Positions 42,052 to 52,487 are shown, counted from the stretch's first letter. The stretch: DNA of 64,000 nucleotides from G032773895 sp965248935 (GCA_965248935.1 OZ252214.1:2542001-2606000), one strand, 5' to 3'. The notes: a model not told the origin generated them from the letters alone. Numbers and translations: made by a program.

Positions 42052-43335
42052 CTAAGGGCAATTTTTTAAAAACATAGCCTCATATTTATCTGCTCCAATT
42101 TCCATTTTGCTTTCAAAATAAAGACCCTCTGGAAAACCTTGTCCGTCAAGGCTTAAATATAAACTCTTTATCGATAATTCGTCTTTTCTTGCCTGCGTAT
42201 TTTCACGATTTAGTATACAAAATGCTGATCGAATATCATTTAGGGAGAATGAAAATTGCATTTCAATAGGTGCTAGGGATTTTGCTTCGATAATTAAGGT
42301 ATTGCTGTTAGCTTTGTTGCTTTGTTTGTCGAGCTTTACGAATTCTCCGTTCCATATTTTCTCTTGGTCGTCGTCATTTAATCCAATAAATAATTCTACA
42401 TCCAGGTCATTAAAATCCAAATATAAATCCCTCTCGTAAGGGTTAATTAACAAGCTTTCAATGGCCATATTTATCTTGCCTTCTCTATCGCCAGAGTCCA
42501 CCTCAATTGATAAAACTTGCAGGTTGGCTACAGGCGTAATTACCTCTTCCTTTATTTCATCTAAATATTTCTGCTCAAGGCCGGGAAATACACTCGCGCT
42601 TGCCGTATATAAATATTGCATACCCAATCCATAGACCAAGGTAATAATGATCAAAAGAGGACGGTTTTTAGTCAGCACAAATTCCTTTAGCTTAAATAAA
42701 CAGGCTCCTAAAAATATATAGGGCCAAAGCAGACCAGCTAATACGACACAAAAAAACAGGCTCATTATAATGGTACTGAATAATCCCTCAGTACCGTAAG
42801 AATCAGGGTCAAATGCAGGGAATAGCATCGAGAGACCGTATAATACTGAATCCAACGATAAACATAAGAACAAGACTAACATTTGAAAGCCGAAGATATA
42901 GCAGTTCGCCTCAAACCATCGAACGCGTGCGCCAGGGTTTTTGAAAAGTAGGCGACCTATGAGAGAGCTAAATCCAGTAATGGTGACGATGGCGGGCATA
43001 CCCATTACAAATAGGTTACTGACCGACAATGCCTTCTGCCAGTTTTTTCTGACTTCTTCTTTAATTTCATCGATAAACCAGATTAGATCCAGTATTCCCG
43101 TTAGACCAACGGGATAGACACTAATGAGTAAGGTAAAAAAGAACGCACCTATTGATAAAAACGTGAGGGGGCGTACATAGGTGGGTGGATTATCCATTCC
43201 GTGATTAAGTATTTTCTGTGGTTTATGGGGGCTTATCAATAGTAACCAAAATGTTGATAGGTAACGGAAAGAGAACTTCAAAAAGCTCTCAATTGCTTCG
43301 TCTATTTTTATCGATATACCTTTTGTCTGATCCAT
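42052..43335 (-). CDS. Membrane protein with Yip1-like N-terminal part
   Basis: 427 residues. Residues 20-260 contain about five hydrophobic helices with 'SPHKPQKILNHGMDNPPTYVRPLTFLSIG', reminiscent of Yip1-type proteins; the last 150 residues are a soluble beta-rich domain. No function known. Part of a minus-strand group of unknown membrane genes. Confidence 0.6.
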   Translation of the reverse strand: MDQTKGISIKIDEAIESFLKFSFRYLSTFWLLLISPHKPQKILNHGMDNPPTYVRPLTFLSIGAFFFTLLISVYPVGLTGILDLIWFIDEIKEEVRKNWQKALSVSNLFVMGMPAIVTITGFSSLIGRLLFKNPGARVRWFEANCYIFGFQMLVLFLCLSLDSVLYGLSMLFPAFDPDSYGTEGLFSTIIMSLFFCVVLAGLLWPYIFLGACLFKLKEFVLTKNRPLLIIITLVYGLGMQYLYTASASVFPGLEQKYLDEIKEEVITPVANLQVLSIEVDSGDREGKINMAIESLLINPYERDLYLDFNDLDVELFIGLNDDDQEKIWNGEFVKLDKQSNKANSNTLIIEAKSLAPIEMQFSFSLNDIRSAFCILNRENTQARKDELSIKSLYLSLDGQGFPEGLYFESKMEIGADKYEAMFLKNCP

Positions 43336-43644
43336 ACGTAAATATAACGTTTAAACCCCGTGATCGAGAAGGTCTTTCTCCTTGTGGGTAGATGTGCTGT
43401 GCTTCTAAATCCTTATTGTGGCGTGATCGTATCAAATTGACTCTAGGATGATACTGGGGTAATAGCTTGTCTAGAATACTTTGGGTGTGATACTGAGTCT
43501 ATAAGGAGGTACTTGTGGCGTGTCTTGAAAATAAGTGCCTCCAACCAGTGAGGACGCTTACGCTACAGCTTATATAAGCTATCTGTTATTGCGTAAAATT
43601 CATATTTCGCACAGGCCCCCTAATGCAATAACACTTAGTCAAGC
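43336..43644. other. Intergenic stretch
   Basis: No gene seen. AGCTTATATAAGCT at 43568 is a perfect 14-bp palindrome, of unknown role, near the end of the NRPS-like operon. Confidence 0.4.
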
Positions 43645-44514
43645 TTAGCCCTCGCCAGTTTGCGGCCATAGCTGAGGGTAAACTAATGAATCAGTATAGT
43701 CTGGGTCACCGGATGAATTAATTTTGCAAAGCTTTTCCGTTAGGTGACTTACCAATTTATTATCGATATATTCACGTTTATAGGTGTTGCTATGATCTTG
43801 CATATGAATTGCCAGGGACAAACGCTTTACAGCAGAATTATTTTGATAACTTCCGTGTATTGTTCGACAGTGATGGAAGCATACTTGACCAGGCTTAACG
43901 TCGTAATAAATCTCTTTAATTTCCTCCCCGGAGGAAACAATACGTTCTCGGCTATGGTCTATATCTCGGTTATGAAAATGCAATAGCCCATCATTGCCTT
44001 TCCAACGATGGCTCTTGTCAATAACAACCATCGTTCCGTTTTCGCGATTGCACTCTGTCAGGGGCAACCAAGCTGAAATCATATCCTTAGACGTACAGGA
44101 TTTCCAATAAGCCGTATCAGTGTGAAAACCTACATTGCCAGCATTTTGCGGCAAGTGCCCGGGTTTAAGGATCATTTGGTCATGATAAAGCCGAACAGAA
44201 TCAGTTGATGCCAATAGACTTGCCATCTCACCGATCAAAGGATTATGCACCAGCTCTTTAATCTCATCGATTTGTAACGATAAATAGTCCAACTGGGCGG
44301 TGCTATCTAACGACTGAATATCCACTTCACCGCAGATGCCTAATGGAATAACCGCATCCCTCTCACCGGCACAATAGCGTTCAAAACCGAATAGTGCATC
44401 ATCGATAATATCCTGATGAATAAGCGGCTTACTGATAAACCAGCCATGTTCCTGGTAAAATAGAATATCCTCTTGGGAAATAATGTTACTGCCACTAGAG
44501 TTTGATTTGTTCAC
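43645..44514 (-). CDS. PhyH-type Fe(II)/2-oxoglutarate dioxygenase (second copy)
   Basis: 289 residues. The iron-binding facial triad is visible: 'GFHTDTAYW' (His and Asp, near residue 130) and 'HCRTIHGSYQNN' (distal His near 222), with 'RLSLAIHM' supplying the 2-oxoglutarate arginine. Such enzymes hydroxylate amino acids, free or carrier-bound. It overlaps the kinase gene before it by 20 bases and is the last gene of the operon. Paralogous to the first gene at 50969. Confidence 0.8.
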   Translation of the reverse strand: MNKSNSSGSNIISQEDILFYQEHGWFISKPLIHQDIIDDALFGFERYCAGERDAVIPLGICGEVDIQSLDSTAQLDYLSLQIDEIKELVHNPLIGEMASLLASTDSVRLYHDQMILKPGHLPQNAGNVGFHTDTAYWKSCTSKDMISAWLPLTECNRENGTMVVIDKSHRWKGNDGLLHFHNRDIDHSRERIVSSGEEIKEIYYDVKPGQVCFHHCRTIHGSYQNNSAVKRLSLAIHMQDHSNTYKREYIDNKLVSHLTEKLCKINSSGDPDYTDSLVYPQLWPQTGEG

Positions 44515-45484
44515 ATTTTTTTACCAACTTTTTTAATAAAATTATCCGTTTATCAAATGCATCATCAAAAAACCACCCGCATCCAAGTGCCGACACATTG
44601 TGTGACCAAGTGCCGATATGCCAAAGGTCTCTCGCTAATATCATGGCGGGCATTAGATTAAATTCCGTATCATTTAGCGGGCGCGTAGATTGATAACCTC
44701 GTAAAAACAACTCGCCTAATTTTTCAGGCCACTCAAATAATTCAACCGACCACAAAAAGCTCGCGACATCAAAACACTGATACCACTGACCAGACACATC
44801 AAAATCCAGTAGTGATACACAGGTTTTTTCATCAAATAATGCGTTACCCGCGTGAATATCGCCGTGACAAAATCCGTACGGGGCGTCAAAGTGTTTGGTC
44901 ATTAACCTATCCTGTAGCAGCGACAAGGTCTCGCAGTACAGTTGAAAATCTTCACTTCGGCAGTGCAAGGCTTTTTCGACAAAAGGCAAAAAGGACTGTA
45001 GTTCTTCAACAATGCCCAGTATCGGGACTTGTTCAATTTCAGCAACTTTAAATTCGTGAATTTCAGCTAAAAGCGACCCCAATAGCTCCACCCCGGTAGG
45101 GGCGCGACTGCTGCGTAGGGATGCACCGGGAAGCCAGCCCGTTATTGAAATATAACGTTCACCTTCCGGTGCATGAACCGCCGAACTCCAGCGTCCCTCA
45201 TTATTCAAATAGGGCCTTGGCACAGCCAGACCGCTATTGGAAAATGCCGCCAATATTCGTTGTTCAGTTTCAATACTTTCCTGGTCACGCCAGCCGCACC
45301 TTGTTACCCGAACGGCAAGCCGTTCTCCGTCGGGTGTTTGTAGCAAGTAAGTATCATTGACACCACGGATCATAAGCTGGCAGAAGGATGCAGGGGACAC
45401 TCCGTAGTATTCATTAAGCTTTATCAGCAAATGGTCAGTGCTAACTACGGAGTGAACAGTGTCTATACTTTGGGGTTCAGCCAC
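44495..45484 (-). CDS. APH-type small-molecule kinase
   Basis: 329 residues. Kinase motifs 'FCHGDIHAGNALFD' (Brenner-type catalytic loop) and 'SLLDFDVSGQW' (metal-binding Asp). Relatives phosphorylate aminoglycosides, homoserine or choline. The GTG start overlaps the previous stop as TAGTG. In this operon it may phosphorylate the peptide product as self-protection or as a biosynthetic step. Confidence 0.75.
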   Translation of the reverse strand: MAEPQSIDTVHSVVSTDHLLIKLNEYYGVSPASFCQLMIRGVNDTYLLQTPDGERLAVRVTRCGWRDQESIETEQRILAAFSNSGLAVPRPYLNNEGRWSSAVHAPEGERYISITGWLPGASLRSSRAPTGVELLGSLLAEIHEFKVAEIEQVPILGIVEELQSFLPFVEKALHCRSEDFQLYCETLSLLQDRLMTKHFDAPYGFCHGDIHAGNALFDEKTCVSLLDFDVSGQWYQCFDVASFLWSVELFEWPEKLGELFLRGYQSTRPLNDTEFNLMPAMILARDLWHIGTWSHNVSALGCGWFFDDAFDKRIILLKKLVKKCEQIKL

Positions 45485-46014
45485 TACTTTTTAGATTCTT
45501 TGGCGCGAAGGAACGATTCGGCTTTTTTGGTGAGGGCACTAATGACTTCTTCACTCGTGGCCAGCTCTGATGCAAGGTGTACTTTTAAATCATGCAACTC
45601 TCTTGCGGTCATACTTAATACCTGTTTTTTGGAAAGTATATTATTCGTCAATAGCTGATCTAATGAACGTGATAAAGCACTATTTGGCTCTGATAAGGCC
45701 ATGCCCGTGGCTTCTGATATATTCGCCGGTGCAGGGCTTATGGTATCCGTACCAAAGTTAGACGCCAAAGGTGAAATAGAATCAGCTTGGGACACACTGT
45801 TAACTTTGAGAGAGCCCAACTCTGCCCCTGCGCTGATGGATACAGCAGGACTTAAGGTATTTACCCGAGTTGCCCACGCGGAAATAGATTCTGCTGGGCT
45901 AAGGGTAGATACATACAATGTTTCATTGCCAGACAAATTTTCTTTAAGCGTTTTTTTATCTGTGGATGAATTTTCTTTTAATAGATCGTTGGGAGTTTTT
46001 GTTACCTTTTTCAT
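45484..46014 (-). CDS. Repeat-containing protein of the NRPS-like operon
   Basis: 176 residues, no family. After a charged leader of about 30, residues 36-100 hold imperfect repeats: 'TLSPAESISAWATRVN', 'TLSPAVSISAGAELG', 'SVSQADSISPLASNFG', 'TDTISPAPANISEA'. The last 65 residues are helical and charged. It sits between the condensation-domain gene and the kinase. A modified precursor peptide, a scaffold or a surface repeat protein are all possible; see findings. Confidence 0.6.
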   Translation of the reverse strand: MKKVTKTPNDLLKENSSTDKKTLKENLSGNETLYVSTLSPAESISAWATRVNTLSPAVSISAGAELGSLKVNSVSQADSISPLASNFGTDTISPAPANISEATGMALSEPNSALSRSLDQLLTNNILSKKQVLSMTARELHDLKVHLASELATSEEVISALTKKAESFLRAKESKK

Positions 46015-46170
46015 AGTGAATCGCCTTGCTTCGTCAGATGAAGTTTTGGAGCAATTTAAGAGTGTGACCGGAGCAATGGTTATATTGCTGCCGGTTTCTC
46101 TCGCTTAGTATCCCTGGTTCGAACCAGGGCTTTTAACCAGTGCTTTGAACACGGGATAAATTAAAATATA

Positions 46171-47607
46171 TTATCGAAATTTTGGAGGTAAAATCACATC
46201 GGATATGAGTACGTCCCCCTCTTCGGTTAGTTGAGTTAATACTGCGATAAAGCTATTGATCATCCACAGGATTGTCGTTTCATCCATTAAGTCAACCTTA
46301 AAAAAAACAGAAAGCGTTGCAGTATCCTGTGATTTTCTGACAAAAAATATAATGTCTGAAAGTGTCTCCATTAGCATAAGTGTTTTATCAATGCTAGTTT
46401 GGGAAACTTCATCAACAATGCTGGATTCGTCATAATTGTTGAGAGTCGTATTTTTAAAGTAAATACCCTTAGTACTGGTACCACGAAATGCCAGTGATTC
46501 GACGGGGTACGCATCCATCATTAACATAAACTGTGACAAACAGTGAGCATCGCCGCCGTGAAGCAACGCCATTTTTTTTTGCAATTGAGCAAATGGCAGT
46601 TCTTGCCTATCGAGAACCTCTAAATGCCGGGAGCATATCATTTCTAAGTGTTCCATTATTGTTACATTGCTATCGAGCAATAATGGATAAACCGTATTAT
46701 TGTAAAAGCTACCTAAGCACTTCGCAGCTTCGGGTATACGACGATTGGCCACTAAGGACCCTATCATTAAATTCTGAGTTTTAAAGTGATTTGAAAGAAC
46801 AATACTATAAGCCGCTAAGAACAGGGCGTACAAGCTGTACCCTGTCATAGCGCTATAGTCTTTAAGTGAAGAATATACAGGGGCGGGAATTGACGTAACA
46901 TACCTGACAATACGCAAATACGGAATGTCCAGCCGTTTATGTTCCAATGCTTTAATAGCAGGGGGCGGAGAGTATTCTCGAAATTGTTGTTCCCACCATA
47001 GCATTTGCTGGTTCGCCTCATCATTGCTCAACCAGCGCTTTTGAGCCTGCGCCGCATCGACACACTGGAATGGAATATCCGGGAGTGTATCAAGATGCTC
47101 GTTCGCAAAAATTTGGCGCCATTCACGGCAAAATATCTCCATTGACCAACCATCGAATGCAATATGATGAACGGTTAATAAGCAAATGCACGTTTCTTGA
47201 TTCAATACGATAAGCACTGCCCGTAAAGGATGTTCTACGGCCAAGTCAAAATGCCAGTTCGCTTCACTGTCAGAAAGTTCACTTATTTTTTGCATTGCTT
47301 CCGATAACGGAATATCGGCAAAATCAAGGATTTTAATTACAGCGTTAGTTGTGGAATCAACGTGTGCTTGTACCTGCCCATTAGTCGATAATAAATATCG
47401 AGTGCGCAAAGGCTCATGTCGCGCAGCCATTTCTTTTAATGACGTTTGCCAGCGGGTTAGATCCAAGGAACCATCAATTTTCAAACTATAGTACATGTTG
47501 TTATTGGCGCTACCGGGCTTTTTATACAGGTCCCAGATAACCTGTTGCGAACTGGTTAGAGGCCCCTGAATTTGTCTAGCGTCTATATTTGAAGTCGATA
47601 AGGGCAT
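46171..47607 (-). CDS. Stand-alone NRPS condensation domain
   Basis: 478 residues. The catalytic 'HHIAFDGWS' (HHxxxDG) lies near residue 147 and other C-domain blocks are present ('ARHEPLRTRYLL', 'CLGSFYNNTVYPLLL', 'LPFAQLQKKM'). It forms amide or ester bonds between carrier-bound acyl groups and an acceptor. A C domain without a carrier partner of its own must work with the adenylation-carrier protein encoded just upstream. TTTAGGAAA lies before the ATG. Confidence 0.85.
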   Translation of the reverse strand: MPLSTSNIDARQIQGPLTSSQQVIWDLYKKPGSANNNMYYSLKIDGSLDLTRWQTSLKEMAARHEPLRTRYLLSTNGQVQAHVDSTTNAVIKILDFADIPLSEAMQKISELSDSEANWHFDLAVEHPLRAVLIVLNQETCICLLTVHHIAFDGWSMEIFCREWRQIFANEHLDTLPDIPFQCVDAAQAQKRWLSNDEANQQMLWWEQQFREYSPPPAIKALEHKRLDIPYLRIVRYVTSIPAPVYSSLKDYSAMTGYSLYALFLAAYSIVLSNHFKTQNLMIGSLVANRRIPEAAKCLGSFYNNTVYPLLLDSNVTIMEHLEMICSRHLEVLDRQELPFAQLQKKMALLHGGDAHCLSQFMLMMDAYPVESLAFRGTSTKGIYFKNTTLNNYDESSIVDEVSQTSIDKTLMLMETLSDIIFFVRKSQDTATLSVFFKVDLMDETTILWMINSFIAVLTQLTEEGDVLISDVILPPKFR

Positions 47608-47639
47608 TGCAATTTCCTAAAGGGCTATTTAAAGAGCTA

Positions 47640-50600
47640 TTAATAACGGCTAGCGTAAAGCATTTTTACAACCGACTCAGGGTGCATTGGGTGAGGGGAC
47701 ACCTCGCACTTAAAGTTGTTCGCAGTCAATAATTCCAAAATGCGCTGCAATGTAGACCCAATATCATGTAGCTCGATCACCATCTGTTGAATTTTTTGCC
47801 AATCTTCCTGCTCGATACTTGCCAATACTGATTCTTCAGACCTTTGTACATCTATTTTTAATAAATCAATTTTTTGCAGAGATAGCTCTTTAAATATACT
47901 TGACAGACTTCTGGCGGGCACTTCCTCCTGAACAGCAGAAAACCGCTGTTCAATAATATCCTGCAATGCTTGCTTATCAATTGGTTCTGTCTTATTAAGC
48001 CGCTCTTGCTGTTGGATAATGGCCGAAAACAAGTCTCGGTTTTCTTCTTCTTTTGGGTAAACCGTCGACATTCCCGTTAAATAAGGGTAATAGGTTAATG
48101 TTGCTGTTGAAGCATTATTTAACACAGCACTGTGTATTATAGTAAAGTCTCCACTAATGAGTTCTCGATTTTTCCCCAGCGCCTCTACTAATTTTAGTGA
48201 AGGTTCGATTGCGATAATTTTTGCATCCGGTGATCTGTCTCGGGCATATAAAGAAAACAAACCAATATTAGCCCCTACGTCGACAATCACCCCTCCCTGC
48301 GAATATCGAATAAAACTCTGATCACAGGTTTTATATATAAAAATATCTTTATACAAATGCGTTGTTTCCGGCTCGTTATACTGCGCGATACAGCGTCCAT
48401 CACTTAGCGTATACCAATTTAATATACGGTTGTTGCTAACAGAAGCTTGCTGCTCATCGGTATTATTTTCCTGATCGGTATTGCTTTCCTGGTTGCATCG
48501 TTCAATGGCATCGGCAATATTTTTTAATGTACCTCTCAATATTTTACTCAGTGGTATACGGCAACCATAGCGTTCATTAATTTCCATTTCAACATTAATA
48601 GCGGCCAACGAATCGCCTCCCAGCTCAATAAAATTTTCTGTAGCACTTAAGTCAGAGGTTTTTAATTGTTTCTCCCAACACTGCAATAACCATTCTTCCA
48701 CGCTGGACTCTGTAATAATTTTAACTCCCGAAAATGCAGTAAGCTCGGGAGGCATAAGCGCCTGACGGTCTATTTTACCTGTGCTTGTCAATGGCATTGC
48801 ATTTAGCGGAATAATGTAATTATTAGCAGGAACCATGTACGCGGGTAACACATTTAATAACGCTTTTCTGATTAGCTTCGGCGATGCAGTGTCTGAACAG
48901 TAGTAAATAACAATATAAGGCATTTCAGTATCGCTACTAAATACCTTCACAGCAGACTGGCCAACCTGAGGCAGTGCATAGACTGCTGCTTCGACCTCGG
49001 CTAATTCTACTCTGTAGCCTTTTATCTTTAATTGCTGATCTCTACGCCCGACAAAATGAATGTCGCCAGATTCCTTGCGAATTGCAAAATCTCCTGTACG
49101 GTATAGTCTGGTTTTACTAATAGAAGCCGAATGATCATGAATAAATGCCTGTTCTTTTCCTTCCGGTAAGTTGATGTAGCCATTACCGATACCACAGCCC
49201 TCGATATAAATTTCCCCGGTGACCCCAATAGGGCATTCGTTTCCCTGGGTATCCAGAATATGCGTATAACAACCATCGATCGGGCGACCAATCAGTGGTA
49301 GCTCACTCCAGCTCAGAGGGTTATCACTCAATCGATAAGCAGTAACAACGTGTGTTTCTGAAGGGCCGTAATGATTGTCGATGGAAATAGAATTTTCCCT
49401 GCACATCACCATAATTTTACGGTTTATTTTTAATTGTTCACCCGCCACAATAATTTCGCCAATGCTCTCTAAATGGTGGGATTCTCCCTGATACACTGAA
49501 GCCAATTGTATCAATGCCACCGGAGGTAAAAACAGGCGCTCAATATTATTTTTTTGTATTAAATCGGGTAATATACCAATATCTGCTCGCTCATCATCCG
49601 TAGCAATGACTAATTTTCCACCGTCGCACAAGGTTGAAAAAACTTCTTGAAAACCTACGTCAAAGGCTATTGAAGTACGATGCAAAGTATTTAATCCAAT
49701 ACCTTGCGGCTTTCTTTTTATTCTTTTTATTTGCCACTGAATAAGGTTCGACAGTCCACCGTGATGCATACGAACCCCTTTGGGTTCACCCGTACTGCCA
49801 GATGTAAATACAATATAGGCGTCGTCCTTATTCTTTGGTTCGTCAGCCTCAACTTCTTTTTTTTGTGAGCCCTCCAGAATTACAGCCACATCAACCCAAC
49901 GAAAGGTTGTGTCGTCATAAATCTCTTTTTTTTCAACGTCAGATATAATCAAATCTGGATTCGCCAGTGCTAAAGTTTGACTAAAACGATGTGGTGGTAA
50001 AGAATAATCCAGTGGAACAACCGTAGCACCCGTGCGCAAAACTCCAATCAAGCAGCTTAGCGTATCAATGGAAGGGCTGAGGCAAAGACCCACCCTTTCC
50101 CTTCTGCCAATAGTATATTTTTGCAAATTGATCGCAACGTCAAAGGTTTTTTTCTGTAATTCACCGTAATTTACCTGAGTTAAACGATCACTCACAGCAA
50201 TATTTTGTGAGTGGAGTGTCACTTGCCGATCAAACAGTGCGACTACGCTGGTATATTGATTTTTGACTTCAAGGCATTGCGCTGCATCAGCATGTAATTC
50301 TTGTCGCTCTTCCTCAGCCAAATAATTGAGCAAGGCGATAGAGCAAGGTGATTTATATTTTGAAGCTGCCAATAGGTTTATTGTATGCTTTACAAATCTC
50401 TCAATAGTAGCAACCGAAAAGAGTCGCTCACTGTAATCAATGAACAAACAGTTTTTTGATTTATCTGTTAACAATACAACATCCGACCGTAAATGATCTT
50501 TTTCACGCTGGTAATACGCAATGCCTTCATTGACGATTAGGACATGAAAAATGGGGTTGCCAGATCGATAACTATTGTTTTCTATATCACCTGCGAGTAC

Positions 50601-50969
50601 CTCAAAAGCGGTCTTGGGGCATGATGGCGTAGTAACAAGAGCTTCATCTACCTTCCCTCTTAAATCATCGAAACTGTAAGTGCGATCAATTGTTAAAAGC
50701 AAACTAGTAACGGAGCCATCTGCGCGCAACAAACCAACGCTAATACGTTCAGCCGCCTCATGGTAGCGTGCTAGCACCGCAACCACGGCTGTAATAATAT
50801 CCTCAATTTTACAAGAGGCTATGTCTTCAACAGGAATGTCTATATATCCCCTTTTATGTGAATAGACTTTCGAACGCTTGCCTTTAAGGGGAGGGCCAAG
50901 GTTATAACCCGCAGTCAAGTTTACCGAGTTATGAACTAAAGATTGCTGCTGCTTTATGACTGTTTCCAT
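47640..50969 (-). CDS. NRPS: partial condensation-like, adenylation, carrier, FkbM methyltransferase
   Basis: 1109 residues from the ATG overlapping the previous stop (TAATG). Residues 1-215 resemble the back half of a C domain without HHxxxDG. Adenylation follows ('YIVFTSGSTGEPKGVRMHHG', 'YRTGDFAIR', 'GRRDQQLKIKGYRVELAEVE'). The carrier site is 'IELGGDSLAAI' near residue 840. The rest is an FkbM-type methyltransferase ('VIVDVGANIGLFSLYA', 'IDLLKIDVQRSE'). It loads one amino acid and probably O-methylates it. Substrate residues of the pocket cannot be assigned by eye. Confidence 0.85.
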   Translation of the reverse strand: METVIKQQQSLVHNSVNLTAGYNLGPPLKGKRSKVYSHKRGYIDIPVEDIASCKIEDIITAVVAVLARYHEAAERISVGLLRADGSVTSLLLTIDRTYSFDDLRGKVDEALVTTPSCPKTAFEVLAGDIENNSYRSGNPIFHVLIVNEGIAYYQREKDHLRSDVVLLTDKSKNCLFIDYSERLFSVATIERFVKHTINLLAASKYKSPCSIALLNYLAEEERQELHADAAQCLEVKNQYTSVVALFDRQVTLHSQNIAVSDRLTQVNYGELQKKTFDVAINLQKYTIGRRERVGLCLSPSIDTLSCLIGVLRTGATVVPLDYSLPPHRFSQTLALANPDLIISDVEKKEIYDDTTFRWVDVAVILEGSQKKEVEADEPKNKDDAYIVFTSGSTGEPKGVRMHHGGLSNLIQWQIKRIKRKPQGIGLNTLHRTSIAFDVGFQEVFSTLCDGGKLVIATDDERADIGILPDLIQKNNIERLFLPPVALIQLASVYQGESHHLESIGEIIVAGEQLKINRKIMVMCRENSISIDNHYGPSETHVVTAYRLSDNPLSWSELPLIGRPIDGCYTHILDTQGNECPIGVTGEIYIEGCGIGNGYINLPEGKEQAFIHDHSASISKTRLYRTGDFAIRKESGDIHFVGRRDQQLKIKGYRVELAEVEAAVYALPQVGQSAVKVFSSDTEMPYIVIYYCSDTASPKLIRKALLNVLPAYMVPANNYIIPLNAMPLTSTGKIDRQALMPPELTAFSGVKIITESSVEEWLLQCWEKQLKTSDLSATENFIELGGDSLAAINVEMEINERYGCRIPLSKILRGTLKNIADAIERCNQESNTDQENNTDEQQASVSNNRILNWYTLSDGRCIAQYNEPETTHLYKDIFIYKTCDQSFIRYSQGGVIVDVGANIGLFSLYARDRSPDAKIIAIEPSLKLVEALGKNRELISGDFTIIHSAVLNNASTATLTYYPYLTGMSTVYPKEEENRDLFSAIIQQQERLNKTEPIDKQALQDIIEQRFSAVQEEVPARSLSSIFKELSLQKIDLLKIDVQRSEESVLASIEQEDWQKIQQMVIELHDIGSTLQRILELLTANNFKCEVSPHPMHPESVVKMLYASRY

Positions 50970-51847
50970 TAGCTTTCGTTGCCCCACATAATTGGAAAAA
51001 TTTCACTGTCAGTGTAATCGGGATAACCTTCTTTATTTTTTCTGCACATTAGATCATTAATATGAAGCTTTCGCTCTACCTCAGGCACTCTCTCGTTATA
51101 ACGATTGTTGCCAGGTTGGATATGGACGGCCAGCGCCAAACGGAGTTGATCACTCACATTAGAGCCACTACCATGAACGGTTTTCGGATGGTGGAAACTA
51201 AACTGGCCTTTTGCTACGGTGACCGGGATTTTATTAATATTACGCCCACTAAAACCCTCTGATTTAAACAAAGTATCACTGTTTTCATGAGTAAAAGTAT
51301 TCAGTTGGTCTGTGCCACTCCAATGGTGGCTCTTGTCAATGAAAGTTAAGGGGCCGGACTCTATCGTTGTATCATCAAAGGGAATCCACGCAGTAATTAA
51401 ATTATTTTTTGTGCAATTTCGCCAATACGCCTGGTCGATATGCCAGCCCACAATGGCCGGTTCAGCAGTGGGCTTAGCGATTAGTTGATCATGGAATAAT
51501 CTAGCGACATCACTCTTCATTAAAGAAGCAGCATAAGCGCCAATGGCCGGACTTAAAATAAGGTCTTCAATCGCGTCGAGTTGTAGCGAGGCGTAATCAT
51601 TGATACGTAAACCCTCTCCTTGTTCTCGTCTCCAGTTTAAATAGCCCCCCTCAATAGGAAGCATATTATCAACTTCCCCTTCGTATAAACCAAGTGCTGC
51701 ATGTTTTGCATTATCTAATAGTTCGCAATCCAAAATAGGTGGAGTTATCAACCACCCGTGTTGATCGTAATGTTCAATATCCTCAACCGTTAATGCATTA
51801 ACGTCGTTCTCATTCATGCGGGTAGACCTCTCGGTATATGCATTCAA
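50969..51847 (-). CDS. PhyH-type Fe(II)/2-oxoglutarate dioxygenase (first copy)
   Basis: 292 residues. 'GWHIDQAYWRN' gives the first His and Asp, 'HPKTVHGSGSN' the distal His and 'RLALAVHIQ' the Arg. About the same length and order of motifs as the paralogue at 43645. Start may be the first ATG or the one ten codons in. It leads the operon and is coupled to the NRPS gene. Two hydroxylases suggest two hydroxylations or two substrates. Confidence 0.8.
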   Translation of the reverse strand: MNAYTERSTRMNENDVNALTVEDIEHYDQHGWLITPPILDCELLDNAKHAALGLYEGEVDNMLPIEGGYLNWRREQGEGLRINDYASLQLDAIEDLILSPAIGAYAASLMKSDVARLFHDQLIAKPTAEPAIVGWHIDQAYWRNCTKNNLITAWIPFDDTTIESGPLTFIDKSHHWSGTDQLNTFTHENSDTLFKSEGFSGRNINKIPVTVAKGQFSFHHPKTVHGSGSNVSDQLRLALAVHIQPGNNRYNERVPEVERKLHINDLMCRKNKEGYPDYTDSEIFPIMWGNES

Positions 51848-52082
51848 TCACCAGTCAGTAGCGTTACTTATTTATCGGAGCAGAAGATATAAAATCCATA
51901 ATATAGTTATATCACGTTACCTCATTACCCCCAACCCCAAGAAGCGTTAACTTAATTATTTGGCATGGATAATATTTATAATGAAATATATGTTAATTTA
52001 ATTAATATCAACCTAAGTCAAAACGTCGATAAGTGAGAAAACTGAGCCGGATGCTTTAGAGAATCTAGAAAAAGGAGAGAAA

Positions 52083-52358
52083 ATGGTGGATGCCAGCGAA
52101 CTCAAATACACAACCAAATTAATATTCATTGATAATAGGTGCTATCCAATGCAATGTTTTTCGGTGTTTTGGCATGTAAAGGAATTTTGGGTAAAAGGTG
52201 ACATGCGCAAAATTGAGTTGATCATTAAAGGTCAACCTTTTTGCAAAAAGAGGCTATTGGCTGCTCTATTTTTAATTGGGAGTGTCTCTTTAAAGTGGTT
52301 ATTCGAAAAGTGGATTATTGCGCCAACTTACTATAAATATTTTTCTTTGTTGGATTAA
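52083..52358 (+). CDS. Small membrane protein, uncertain
   Basis: 91 codons open; an internal ATG at 52203 gives 51 residues with one hydrophobic helix ('LLAALFLIGSVSLKWLF'). AAAAGGAGAG precedes the first ATG at 52083, which favours the longer form. Not recognised. Confidence 0.35.
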   Translation: MVDASELKYTTKLIFIDNRCYPMQCFSVFWHVKEFWVKGDMRKIELIIKGQPFCKKRLLAALFLIGSVSLKWLFEKWIIAPTYYKYFSLLD

Positions 52359-52487
52359 GCGCCTAAATTTCTCAGACCACTACAATATAAGGTTTTGGGA
52401 TGCAGAAGAAGAAAGTATACGAGCTTTCTGTGATTATACTTAGAAAGGGTGAGATGCCTCCTTCTTTAATGTCAAAGAAAGGCTTTT

